DNA of 64,000 bases from Kineobactrum sediminis (lineage in GTDB: Bacteria; Pseudomonadota; Gammaproteobacteria; Pseudomonadales; Halieaceae): positions 620,001-684,000 of the forward strand of contig NZ_PKLZ01000001.1 in assembly GCF_002868715.1 (NCBI RefSeq), read 5' to 3'. How positions within the stretch are numbered: position 1 is the first letter of the stretch; each line of letters starts with the position of its first letter. Both the position numbers and the translations under genes were made by a program. Positions 8,623 through 16,637 of the stretch are shown here, piece by piece. The notes beneath the pieces are model-generated. The model saw only the letters and a program-made list of their open reading frames with translations, did no database searches and was not told where the DNA came from.

Positions 8623-9771
8623 ATGCTGCGAGGGCCATCGCTGCTGCTGTTGCTGACAGCCGTATGCACGCTCATGCCTCTGGCCGCAAGTGCAGAAACG
8701 GAGGAAACACGGGCGCGCGCAGAGCTCAGGGAGTTACAGCAGAAGATCGAGCAGATTAGCCGGGAACTGGCGCAGGCACGCACCCGTCTTGGCGACCTTC
8801 AGCAACAACTGCGGCAGACTGAAACCACCCTGGGCGAACTACTGCGGTCCATCGCTGACAATCTGGAAGCCACCGCTGCCACCCAGGATGAGCTCGCTGC
8901 CCTGCAGGCGCGCCGGGTCACTCTGCAACAGGCTCGGGACAGCCAGCAGGCACGCATCCGCACAGAGCTTGGGGCGGCCTGGAAAATGGGCCAGGATGGG
9001 CAAATCAAGGTGCTGCTGAACCAGGAGAGCCCCCATACGGTAGCCCGTGCCATGGCTTACTATCGCTACTTTTTCAATGCTCGTAACGCCCTGGTTGAGG
9101 CCTACAGAGGCACTCTCAAACAGCTGGCGGAGGTTCGGGCAAGTATTGAGGAAAGTGCCGCGCAACTGACTGCACAGCAGCAAGCGCTGCAGCAACAAAG
9201 GCAGCAGGTGGTTGCTGCACAACAGCAGCGCAAGCAGGTTCTGGCCAGGCTGGGAGCAGAAATTCGCGGCAAGGACGATGAACTCGAGCGCCTGCAACAG
9301 GATCGGGCCGAACTTGAGGAGCTGCTCGATTCCATCGCCCAGAACATCGCACAAATGCAGCTTCCCGACGACTACAAGCCCTTTGCGAATACCAGGGGCA
9401 GCCTGGCCTGGCCGGTACCGGGCAAGCGCGGCAACAGTTTTGGCGCCAGTCGCGGTGCCGGTGGCATGCGCTGGCACGGTATAAATTTGCGCGCTGGGGA
9501 AGGGACCGAGGTCAAGGCGATTCATCACGGCCGGGTAGTCTATGCGGACTGGCTGCGTGGCTCCGGGCTGCTGCTGATCATTGATCACGGAGAGGGTTAT
9601 ATGAGTCTCTATGCCCACAACCAGAGCCTGTTACGCGAAGTCGGGGAATGGGTAGGTCCCGGCACCATTATCGGTACCGTTGGCAATACCGGTGGTGCCG
9701 CGCGGGCCGGTCTCTATTTTGAAATTCGCAAGGACGGAAAACCCGTCGACCCGGTCATCTGGTGCCAATAA
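8623..9771 (+). CDS. envC: Murein hydrolase activator EnvC
   Basis: This periplasmic activator stimulates AmiA/AmiB amidases during cell separation. A signal peptide (about residues 1-24, ending AASA) precedes long coiled-coil segments to about residue 260. The C-terminal LytM/M23 domain is degenerate: the metal positions of true M23 peptidases are replaced (WHGINLRA, LYFEIR), as in E. coli EnvC, so it should activate rather than cleave. The ATG at 8623, 5 bp after the gpmI stop, was chosen over an in-frame TTG at 8605 inside gpmI. Confidence 0.92.
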   Translation: MLRGPSLLLLLTAVCTLMPLAASAETEETRARAELRELQQKIEQISRELAQARTRLGDLQQQLRQTETTLGELLRSIADNLEATAATQDELAALQARRVTLQQARDSQQARIRTELGAAWKMGQDGQIKVLLNQESPHTVARAMAYYRYFFNARNALVEAYRGTLKQLAEVRASIEESAAQLTAQQQALQQQRQQVVAAQQQRKQVLARLGAEIRGKDDELERLQQDRAELEELLDSIAQNIAQMQLPDDYKPFANTRGSLAWPVPGKRGNSFGASRGAGGMRWHGINLRAGEGTEVKAIHHGRVVYADWLRGSGLLLIIDHGEGYMSLYAHNQSLLREVGEWVGPGTIIGTVGNTGGAARAGLYFEIRKDGKPVDPVIWCQ

Positions 9772-9847
9772 AGCAGCCGACCGGCACCCCCGGGCGCTCG
9801 GGGAATCGGTTACACTAAACACTTTTATAGCGACGGCCAGCGAGCCG

Positions 9848-11170
9848 ATGGCGGTATTCATGCACACTCTTTTCAATTCCCTGGCAAAGCTGCGGTTCCT
9901 GGTGCTGCCGCTCGCACTGCTGGGTTTCCCGTCGGGTGCACAGGCCGCCGAGGAAGAAGGGCGCCTGCCGCTTGAGGATTTGCGCATCTTCGCTGACATC
10001 TATAACCAGATTCGTATCGGCTATGTCGAGGAAATAGATGATAGTACCCTGCTGGAGTACGCCATCCAGGGCATGCTCGCGAACCTGGATCCACACTCTG
10101 CATACCTGAATAAAGATGCGTTCGAAGATCTGCAGACATCCACTACCGGCGAGTTCAGCGGCCTCGGCCTGGAAGTTGGCATGGAAGACGGGTTCGTCAA
10201 GGTTATCGCTCCCATTGATGGCTCTCCCGCGGCCGAGGCCGGCCTTATGGCGGGCGATGTGATACTCAAACTCAATGACAAGACCGTCAAGGATATGACC
10301 CTCAACGAGGCAATTGAAATCATGCGCGGCCCCAAGGGCAGCTCGATTGAACTGCAAATCGGCCGCCCGGGAGAAAGCCAGCCCTTCGACGTGACCCTGG
10401 TCAGGGACACCATCAAAGTGGCTAGCGTACGCGAGCGTTTTCTGGAGCCCGGTTATGGTTATATCCGCATTGCCCAGTTCCAGAGTGGCACGGGAGGGGA
10501 TATCAGCGCCGCACTGGCGAGGCTGATGGAAGAGGAAGTGAAAGGCCTGGTGCTGGACCTGCGCAACAACCCGGGCGGCGTACTGGGCGCCAGCATTGAT
10601 GTGGCCGGACTGTTCCTGGACGGCGGCCTGGTAGTTTATACCGAGGGCCGTCTCGCCAATTCAGATGCCCGCTATGCCGCCAGGCCGGGCGATGCCAGTA
10701 ACGGCGTCCCGCTGGTGGTACTGATCAACGGGGGCTCCGCCAGCGCCTCGGAAATTGTTGCCGGTGCCCTGCAGGATCATAGCCGCGCGGTCATTATGGG
10801 CACCGAGAGCTTTGGCAAGGGCTCAGTGCAGACGGTAATGCCCATTTCGGAATCACGGGCGGTAAAACTGACCACCGCGCTCTACTTTACGCCCAACGGG
10901 CGCTCCATCCAGGCTGCAGGTATAGAGCCGGATATCATTGTTGAACGCGCCCGGGTAACAGCGTACGACACGTCCCGTGAACTGAGCGAGGCCGATCTCA
11001 GCAGGCGCCTGGATAACGCCAACGGCGACCGGAAGCCCGAGAAGCGGGTTTCCAGCGACCTCCTGGCGACTGATAACCAGCTCTATGAAGCGCTAACCCT
11101 GCTCAAGGGCGTTAATATTCTTGGGGGACGCAAAGGCCCCATGCAGGGCACAAACAAGTCCGGCTCCTGA
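9848..11170 (+). CDS. ctpA: Carboxy-terminal processing protease CtpA (S41)
   Basis: This periplasmic serine protease with a Ser-Lys dyad degrades or trims envelope proteins, including peptidoglycan hydrolases in related species. After the signal peptide (ending GAQA) come the N-terminal helical part, a PDZ domain (GLGLEVGMEDGFVKV to the MRGPKGSSIEL region) and the S41 core. The nucleophile region is NGGSASASEIVAGAL and the general-base lysine lies in ESFGKGSVQT. The start is ATG 9848 or 9860; either gives an intact signal peptide. It sits between envC and yibQ, so cell-wall remodelling is a likely shared theme. Confidence 0.93.
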   Translation: MAVFMHTLFNSLAKLRFLVLPLALLGFPSGAQAAEEEGRLPLEDLRIFADIYNQIRIGYVEEIDDSTLLEYAIQGMLANLDPHSAYLNKDAFEDLQTSTTGEFSGLGLEVGMEDGFVKVIAPIDGSPAAEAGLMAGDVILKLNDKTVKDMTLNEAIEIMRGPKGSSIELQIGRPGESQPFDVTLVRDTIKVASVRERFLEPGYGYIRIAQFQSGTGGDISAALARLMEEEVKGLVLDLRNNPGGVLGASIDVAGLFLDGGLVVYTEGRLANSDARYAARPGDASNGVPLVVLINGGSASASEIVAGALQDHSRAVIMGTESFGKGSVQTVMPISESRAVKLTTALYFTPNGRSIQAAGIEPDIIVERARVTAYDTSRELSEADLSRRLDNANGDRKPEKRVSSDLLATDNQLYEALTLLKGVNILGGRKGPMQGTNKSGS

Positions 11171-11174
11171 ACCG

Positions 11175-11975
11175 ATGCATCGACTGCTATTGCTCGCGCT
11201 GTTATTACCCCTGGTCGACACGGCGTGGGCCGTTACGGAAACGCGGCGCGCGGATGACCTGCCCGGCGCCATCAGCACCGTCCATCCAGCCCCCGGGATG
11301 GTGACCCTGGTAATCATCATTGATGATATCGGCAACCATCGGGGGGAAGGCGAGGCCGCCATCGCGCTACCGGGCAAGCTCAATATTGCGGTACTGCCGC
11401 ACACCCCACATGGTGCTGGCCTGGCCAAGCAGGCCTGGCTCGCCGGCAAGGAGGTACTGCTGCACGCGCCGATGAGTGCACTGGGCAACAATAATCCCGG
11501 AACCGGCGAGTTGACCGAGAACCTCTCGGAAACCGAATTCAGGGCTACCCTGCAACAGGCAATTGCCGGAACGCCTCATATCCGTGGGGTTAACAACCAC
11601 ATGGGCAGCGCGCTGACCCCCTTGCGAAAACAAATGACCTGGCTGATGGCCCAGCTGGCCGAGCAGCAACTGTATTTTGTGGATTCGCGGACCAACAAAG
11701 ATACGGTGGCGGCCATCATTGCCGCCGAAACAGGGCTGCCACATTTGTCGCGCCAGGTATTCCTGGATAACATCCCTGAGCGCGCGGCGATTGCAGAGCG
11801 CTTTGAGGTACTTGTGAGCCGTGCGCGGCGCGAAGGCGTGGCAGTGGCTATTGGCCACCCATACCCTGAAACCATCGCGTTTTTGCAGGAGATCCTGCCA
11901 ACACTTGAGGCCCAGGGACTGCGCCTGGCCACCGTGTCAGAGGTTCTGGCACAGCCGCAGCTTCACTCGCTCTGA
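11175..11975 (+). CDS. Divergent polysaccharide deacetylase (YibQ-like)
   Basis: This is an exported protein of about 266 residues with an N-terminal signal peptide (ending DTAWA) and a divergent polysaccharide deacetylase fold. Family motifs include VIIIDDIGNHR, LLHAPMSALGNNNPG, RGVNNHMGSALT and YFVDSRT. The family lies next to envC and ctpA in many genomes and its substrate is not established. The start at 11175 is 4 bp after the ctpA stop and begins directly with the signal peptide. It is convergent with fetB and overlaps it by 13 bp. Confidence 0.88.
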   Translation: MHRLLLLALLLPLVDTAWAVTETRRADDLPGAISTVHPAPGMVTLVIIIDDIGNHRGEGEAAIALPGKLNIAVLPHTPHGAGLAKQAWLAGKEVLLHAPMSALGNNNPGTGELTENLSETEFRATLQQAIAGTPHIRGVNNHMGSALTPLRKQMTWLMAQLAEQQLYFVDSRTNKDTVAAIIAAETGLPHLSRQVFLDNIPERAAIAERFEVLVSRARREGVAVAIGHPYPETIAFLQEILPTLEAQGLRLATVSEVLAQPQLHSL

Positions 11976-12769
11976 GTACGCAGGAGCTGGGCAGATAGCA
12001 GGCGATGACGGCTTGAGAACATCGAGAAAAAACTCATCATCACCACCCCCAGGGTACCCAGCGCCGTGGATGCGGCAATCATGAATACAATCACAATCTG
12101 GTAGCGCACCGCATCGGCGGGGTCCGCACCGGCGAGAATCTGTCCGGTCATCATGCCCGGCAGGCTGACCACTCCCATTACCATCATCGCGTTGATGATG
12201 GGAATCATGCCGGTGCGCACGGCGTCCTTTACCTCACGGTGTGCCGCCTCCCAGCGCGTTGCACCCAGGCACAGCATTGATTCTATAAAGGCGCGCCTGC
12301 TCACCAGGTTTTCCATGAACCGGTCCAGAGCCAGTGAGATACCGGTTAACGCATTACCCAACAGCATCCCCAGCAAGGGGATAAAATACTGGGGGTCATA
12401 CCAGGGCTGAAAGCGGATGATCCCCTGCCCGGCCAGCCCGGTCACCAGAAAGGAGGCAAAGAGTACATTCAACAGGCTGTTGCGGTAGATGCCCGGAAAA
12501 CGTCGCCCGGTACGCCCTACCGCCGCAATACCGGCGGTAGTGCCCATGATCATGGCGAGCAGGAGCACCACCCAGGGATTGCGCAGGGCAAAGATCCATT
12601 CAAGTATTAGTCCCACCAGTAACAGCTGTACCGACATGCGCACCGATGCCAGTACCAGTTGCCTGCCGAGGCCCAACCGCAGCCAGGCTGACAGGCCAAG
12701 ATTAATCAGCATCAGCAGCGCCGCCAGTGCCAGCTCGAGATTACCAATCTGGATGTAAGCCGAATCCAT
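11963..12769 (-). CDS. fetB: ABC transporter permease, FetB/YbbM type
   Basis: This 268-residue membrane protein has about six to seven predicted helices. It belongs to the UPF0014 family, whose E. coli member FetB works with FetA in iron export and peroxide tolerance. Conserved parts include LLAMIMGTTAGIAAVGRTGRRF, LGMLLGNALTGISLALDR and LPGMMTGQILAGADPADAVRYQI. Its start codon overlaps the stop of the ATPase gene (ATGA), so the two are co-translated. Metal specificity is inferred from the family only. Confidence 0.88.
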   Translation of the reverse strand: MDSAYIQIGNLELALAALLMLINLGLSAWLRLGLGRQLVLASVRMSVQLLLVGLILEWIFALRNPWVVLLLAMIMGTTAGIAAVGRTGRRFPGIYRNSLLNVLFASFLVTGLAGQGIIRFQPWYDPQYFIPLLGMLLGNALTGISLALDRFMENLVSRRAFIESMLCLGATRWEAAHREVKDAVRTGMIPIINAMMVMGVVSLPGMMTGQILAGADPADAVRYQIVIVFMIAASTALGTLGVVMMSFFSMFSSRHRLLSAQLLRTQSE

Positions 12770-13407
12770 CAGCCGTCCCCCAGCAGCAGCCGTCGGCTGG
12801 TCATGCGTTCAAGCTGACCCTGGTCATGGCTTACCCACAGCAGCGAATGCTCAGGATCGGCCGCCTGCCAGGCTTCAATCAGTGATTCGATCTGGCCAAC
12901 CGCTTCCGGATCCAGTGCTGCGGTGGGCTCATCAAGCAATAGCAGGGTCGGGGAAATTTGCAGGCCGCGTAAAAAAGCCACTATCTGTGCCTCGCCACCG
13001 GACAGTGCCGATATCGGGCGCTGCAGGAAATCCGGTGATTTGCCAAGGCGCTCGAGCGTGCCGGAAATCCACGCCTGGTCAAATTCACGCCCGCTGTGTT
13101 GCGCAAGTGCGAGCACGGCGCGCAGGTTTTCCTCCACCGTCCCCTCAAAGAACGCCGGCTGCTGGTGTAAATACAAAACCCTGGCACGATAAGCCGGCAC
13201 GTTGATTGTTTCCGTATCGCGGCCCTCAAACAGTATCCGGCCTTCATCAAGTGGGTCCAGCGCCGCAAGACAACGCAGCAACAGCGTCTTGCCCGAGCCG
13301 GAAGGACCACTCACTGCCCAGGCTTCACCCGGGGTCACGCGGAAATCCAGGCCCCGCCAGACCCACTGGTCACGGACTCTTCGGCCAGCATTTTCAACCG
13401 ACAACAT
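12769..13407 (-). CDS. fetA: ABC transporter ATP-binding protein, FetA/YbbL type
   Basis: This is the 212-residue nucleotide-binding subunit that pairs with the permease encoded immediately downstream. Walker A is GPSGSGKT, the Q-loop follows at YLHQQPAFFEG, the signature is ALSGGEAQIVAFLR and Walker B is LLLLDEPTAALDP with the H-loop WVSHDQGQ. The short single-domain form is typical of FetA. It is divergent from pomA, with about 180 bp of shared upstream sequence. Confidence 0.88.
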   Translation of the reverse strand: MLSVENAGRRVRDQWVWRGLDFRVTPGEAWAVSGPSGSGKTLLLRCLAALDPLDEGRILFEGRDTETINVPAYRARVLYLHQQPAFFEGTVEENLRAVLALAQHSGREFDQAWISGTLERLGKSPDFLQRPISALSGGEAQIVAFLRGLQISPTLLLLDEPTAALDPEAVGQIESLIEAWQAADPEHSLLWVSHDQGQLERMTSRRLLLGDG

Positions 13408-13588
13408 ATGACACCAACCCCACCGTTACAGGCTACGTAGCAGGCCATACGAGGAGCATCGCCCGTTTCGGACACACCGGCCCTCACAAAAGTGTAACAG
13501 AACGCATTTGTCACAGCGCTTAAGATATACTCGAGCATCATAAAAGCGACCTTCAACAACAACAAACGGACATAAGGATAGTTGCGGT

Positions 13589-14356
13589 ATGGATCTGGCA
13601 ACATTGCTGGGCCTGGTAGGGGCCATGGGTGTCGTGATTGCGGCAATTCTTACCGGTGGCTCCCCGATCATCTTCGTCAATATTCCTTCAATCCTGATCG
13701 TCCTCATGGGCACCATGCTGGTCGTTATGATGAAGTTCAACCTGCACCAGTTCCTGAGTGCATTCAGGGTGGCGGCGCGGGCATTTTCCAACCAGCTGGA
13801 AGATCCCGAGGCCATGGTGGCCAAAATTGTAGAGCTGGCCACAACATCGCGTAAAGAAGGCCTGCTGGCGCTGGAAAACGCGGTAATAGAAAATGAATTC
13901 CTACAGCAGGGCGTACAGATGCTGTCCGATGGAAACACCCCGGAGACCGTCAGTGCCGTGCTGAAGAAAGACCTGCAGCAGACCATTGACCGTCATAACT
14001 GGGGTGCCAGAGTCTTCAGTGCTACTGGTGATGTCGCACCCGCGATGGGCATGATCGGTACGCTTATCGGCCTGGTACAAATGCTCGCCGGCATGGATGA
14101 CCCCAAGACAATCGGCCCCGCCATGGCCGTTGCGCTGCTCACCACTCTCTATGGCGCCATGCTGGCGAACATGGTCGCCTTTCCCATCGCCGACAAACTG
14201 AACCTGCGCAAGAGTGAGGAAGGCCGTCTCAAGGCGATGTGTATCGATGGCCTGCTTGCCATCCAGGCCGGCCAGAACCCGAGAGTAATCGATTCGATGT
14301 TAAGGGTTTATCTCGCACCTGCCAGGCGCAAGGTCGACAGCGAAAAAGATGATTGA
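13589..14356 (+). CDS. pomA: Flagellar motor stator protein PomA (MotA family)
   Basis: This inner-membrane stator subunit has four helices and a cytoplasmic loop that contacts FliG. Sequence from MDLATLLGLVGAMG onward resembles PomA of Vibrio far more than proton-type MotA. GDVAPAMGMIGTLIGLVQML and KAIGP-like PKTIGPAMAVALLTTLYGA are the pore-lining regions. It overlaps pomB by 8 bp. Sodium coupling is inferred from the PomA similarity. Confidence 0.94.
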   Translation: MDLATLLGLVGAMGVVIAAILTGGSPIIFVNIPSILIVLMGTMLVVMMKFNLHQFLSAFRVAARAFSNQLEDPEAMVAKIVELATTSRKEGLLALENAVIENEFLQQGVQMLSDGNTPETVSAVLKKDLQQTIDRHNWGARVFSATGDVAPAMGMIGTLIGLVQMLAGMDDPKTIGPAMAVALLTTLYGAMLANMVAFPIADKLNLRKSEEGRLKAMCIDGLLAIQAGQNPRVIDSMLRVYLAPARRKVDSEKDD

Positions 14357-15275
14357 GTTCGATTTTGAAGTAGAAGAAGTACGCGGTGCGCCCGCCTGGA
14401 TAGCGACCTTCGCGGATTTGATGTCGCTGTTACTGGCATTTTTTGTACTTCTACTGTCGTTTTCAGAGATGGACCTGGAGCGCTATAAAACCATCGCCGG
14501 GTCTATGAAGATGGCTTTCGGCGTTCAGAAAGAGCTGGAGCTGAAGGATGTTCCCAAGGGTACCAGCATCATCGCCCGGGAGTTCAGCCCCGGGGAAACC
14601 ACCCCAACGCCGATAAAGACCATTCAGCAGGTGACCACAGACACCACAGATTCATCACTGCGAGTAGGTGAACGAGCGACACCGGCCACCGAACTCAGTG
14701 AAGCAGAGGCAGAGGCGCTGCTCGCAAAGAAGATCCAGGACCTGTTGGACGAGACCCGGGCCGATGCCGAAAAGTTGAAAGCCATTCTCAGCGATGAGAT
14801 TAATCGCGAGAATATTGAAATTGAGTCAGAGGGGCGTTTAATCACCATCCGGATTCGCGAAAATGCTTCGTTTCCCTCCGGTTCCGCAACCCTTACCCAG
14901 GATTTCCTGCCGGTGATGCACAGGCTCAGGGAAGCACTGGTGGAGATACCCGGCAAGATCTCCATTGAGGGCCACACCGATGATGTGCCAATAAAAAGCG
15001 GCACCTTCAAATCCAACTGGGCACTGGCGTCCGGCAGGGCACTCTCGGTTACCCATGAACTGCTGGCGGGGAAAAGCCTGCAGGGCCGCCGTGCAATGGT
15101 CGTCGGCTACGCCGACACGCGCCCCTTCACCTCCAATGATACGGCAGCGGGTCGCGCCCTTAACAGGCGAGTTGAAATCGTTATCCGGCAGAGCCTGGAA
15201 GATAGTGCCGAGCTTGCCACGGATGATCTTTTGCAGATAGATTCCGAGTCGCTGGAAATTCCGGGCCTCGATTAA
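14349..15275 (+). CDS. pomB: Flagellar motor stator protein PomB (MotB family)
   Basis: This 308-residue stator partner has one N-terminal membrane helix containing the ion-binding Asp23 (AWIATFADLMSLLLAFFV). A plug/linker region with a helical segment follows, then a C-terminal OmpA-like peptidoglycan-binding domain (IEGHTDDVPIKSG, NWALASGRAL, GRALNRRVEIVI). It is translationally coupled to pomA. No other flagellar genes are in the window, as is usual for a stand-alone stator operon. Confidence 0.94.
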   Translation: MIEFDFEVEEVRGAPAWIATFADLMSLLLAFFVLLLSFSEMDLERYKTIAGSMKMAFGVQKELELKDVPKGTSIIAREFSPGETTPTPIKTIQQVTTDTTDSSLRVGERATPATELSEAEAEALLAKKIQDLLDETRADAEKLKAILSDEINRENIEIESEGRLITIRIRENASFPSGSATLTQDFLPVMHRLREALVEIPGKISIEGHTDDVPIKSGTFKSNWALASGRALSVTHELLAGKSLQGRRAMVVGYADTRPFTSNDTAAGRALNRRVEIVIRQSLEDSAELATDDLLQIDSESLEIPGLD

Positions 15276-15311
15276 AAACTCACCAATACACTTTGCCAGG
15301 AGGAACAGCGC

Positions 15312-15875
15312 ATGAACGGGATTAACGATCGCCGGCGCTACTACCGCATCAATGACACAGTTCTGCTGCGTTATGGCGCGATTACCGGAGGACAGACGCC
15401 GGCGGAGAGCACTGACCTTGGAGCAGGCATTCTGCTGGGTAAAAGTGACCGCGATCTCAACGACGCCATTGAACATGTAGCGCAGCGGGATCCTGTGATT
15501 GCGCAGGCAATGGAGCTGCTCAACCGCAAGATTTCCGCATTGGCGACACAATTGCTGGCAGCCGACGAACTTAACGGAGAGTCCTATGATAAAGCGCAGG
15601 TTAATCTGAGCGGCTGCGGCATAGCCTTCGAGGCCCGGGGGACATGGTTGGTCGGGGAACGATTGCGCATAGGCATACTGATCAATTCGGCGCGGGAGCC
15701 CGTTGACCTGCTCGGGACCATAATAAGTATTGAAGATGGGGAAAGTGCCAACGAATCCTGCAGACTGCGAGTGGACTTTGACGAAAACGAACACAGCCAG
15801 GACCAGATAATCCAGTATGTCATACAGCGCCAGGGCGCACTGCTTTCAGATTCTCTCAAAAGCCGCGCCAACTGA
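15312..15875 (+). CDS. PilZ-like protein with a helical insertion
   Basis: This is a 187-residue cytoplasmic protein with split PilZ hallmarks. RRRYYR at residues 7-12 and NLSGCGIAF near residue 98 are the two halves of the c-di-GMP site, but about 80 mostly helical residues separate them instead of the usual 20-30. This layout recalls the helix-inserted PilZ forms that oligomerise. Whether it binds c-di-GMP is uncertain. It lies 36 bp after pomB with a strong AGGAGG ribosome site, so a role in tuning the stator, like YcgR or other motor brakes, is a reasonable inference. Confidence 0.7.
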   Translation: MNGINDRRRYYRINDTVLLRYGAITGGQTPAESTDLGAGILLGKSDRDLNDAIEHVAQRDPVIAQAMELLNRKISALATQLLAADELNGESYDKAQVNLSGCGIAFEARGTWLVGERLRIGILINSAREPVDLLGTIISIEDGESANESCRLRVDFDENEHSQDQIIQYVIQRQGALLSDSLKSRAN

Positions 15876-15990
15876 GTAAGAGCACTACTTTTTTGATTTG
15901 GGACAACCCCACCCAACCGGGCTGGACTACTTTTATCAACAGACAACCAATCACTGTCTTTGATATTCCCACTTGAAAAAGGAGTAGTCC

Positions 15991-16626
15991 ATGAACAGGA
16001 AAAAACTGGCTATCTTACTCTCAGGCGTGTTGCTGGGTGCTCCCGCCTGGTCCCAGAATCCCTATCTCCAGCCCGATGACACCTGGATCGAGATCAGCGG
16101 TACCGTTACTTCGGTCACCCCCGATTCATTCATGCTGGACTATGGTGACGGCACGATTACCGTGGAAATGGACGACGGTGATCGCGACGCGGACGCCTAC
16201 AAGTTATACGAAGGTGACAAAGTTACCGTATCGGGAATGGTGGACGATGACCTCTTCGAAACCACCACTATCGAGGCGAGCAGCGTATTCGTGGAAAACC
16301 TGGGCACGACCTTCTACGCCAGTGCGGTGGATGAGGAAGACCCGATGGCCGTGTCCTATTTCGCTGTGCCGATAGTGCCCTCCAGCGGCGTGCTTCAGGG
16401 CACCGTTACCAGTGTTGACGAGGACGAAGAGGAATTCAACCTCAACACCGGGCTACGGATGATCACTGTCGAGGTGGACGAGATGCCCTACAACCCGCTG
16501 GATGACGAAGGCTACCAGAAGATCAACAGCGGTGACCAGGTACGGGTGACGGGTACCCTTGATAACGACCTGTTCGAGGGGCGGGTGTTTGAGGCGGATT
16601 ATGTGACCACCCTGTTTAGGGACTGA
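15991..16626 (+). CDS. Secreted protein with two OB-fold-like repeats
   Basis: This 211-residue protein has a signal peptide (about residues 1-22, ending PAWSQ). The mature part holds two similar beta-rich units, each starting ISGTVTSV or LQGTVTSV and ending in GDKVTVSGMVDDDLFE or GDQVRVTGTLDNDLFEGRVFEA. The pattern matches small OB-fold stress proteins (BOF/YgiW or DUF5666 type). The protein is very acidic, which suggests calcium or cation binding, though nothing proves this. It has its own AAAGGAG ribosome site and stands alone. Function is unknown. Confidence 0.7.
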   Translation: MNRKKLAILLSGVLLGAPAWSQNPYLQPDDTWIEISGTVTSVTPDSFMLDYGDGTITVEMDDGDRDADAYKLYEGDKVTVSGMVDDDLFETTTIEASSVFVENLGTTFYASAVDEEDPMAVSYFAVPIVPSSGVLQGTVTSVDEDEEEFNLNTGLRMITVEVDEMPYNPLDDEGYQKINSGDQVRVTGTLDNDLFEGRVFEADYVTTLFRD

Positions 16627-16637
16627 GTGGTGGCGAG

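Noticed and set aside
13500..13535. Sigma-70 or flagellar sigma promoter for pomA
   Set aside because: TATACT resembles a -10, but the TTGTCA upstream is only 12 bp away and no FliA consensus is present.
14838..15794. Minus-strand open frame of 318 codons across pomB and the PilZ-like gene
   Set aside because: It overlaps two supported genes and shows no domain or ribosome site.
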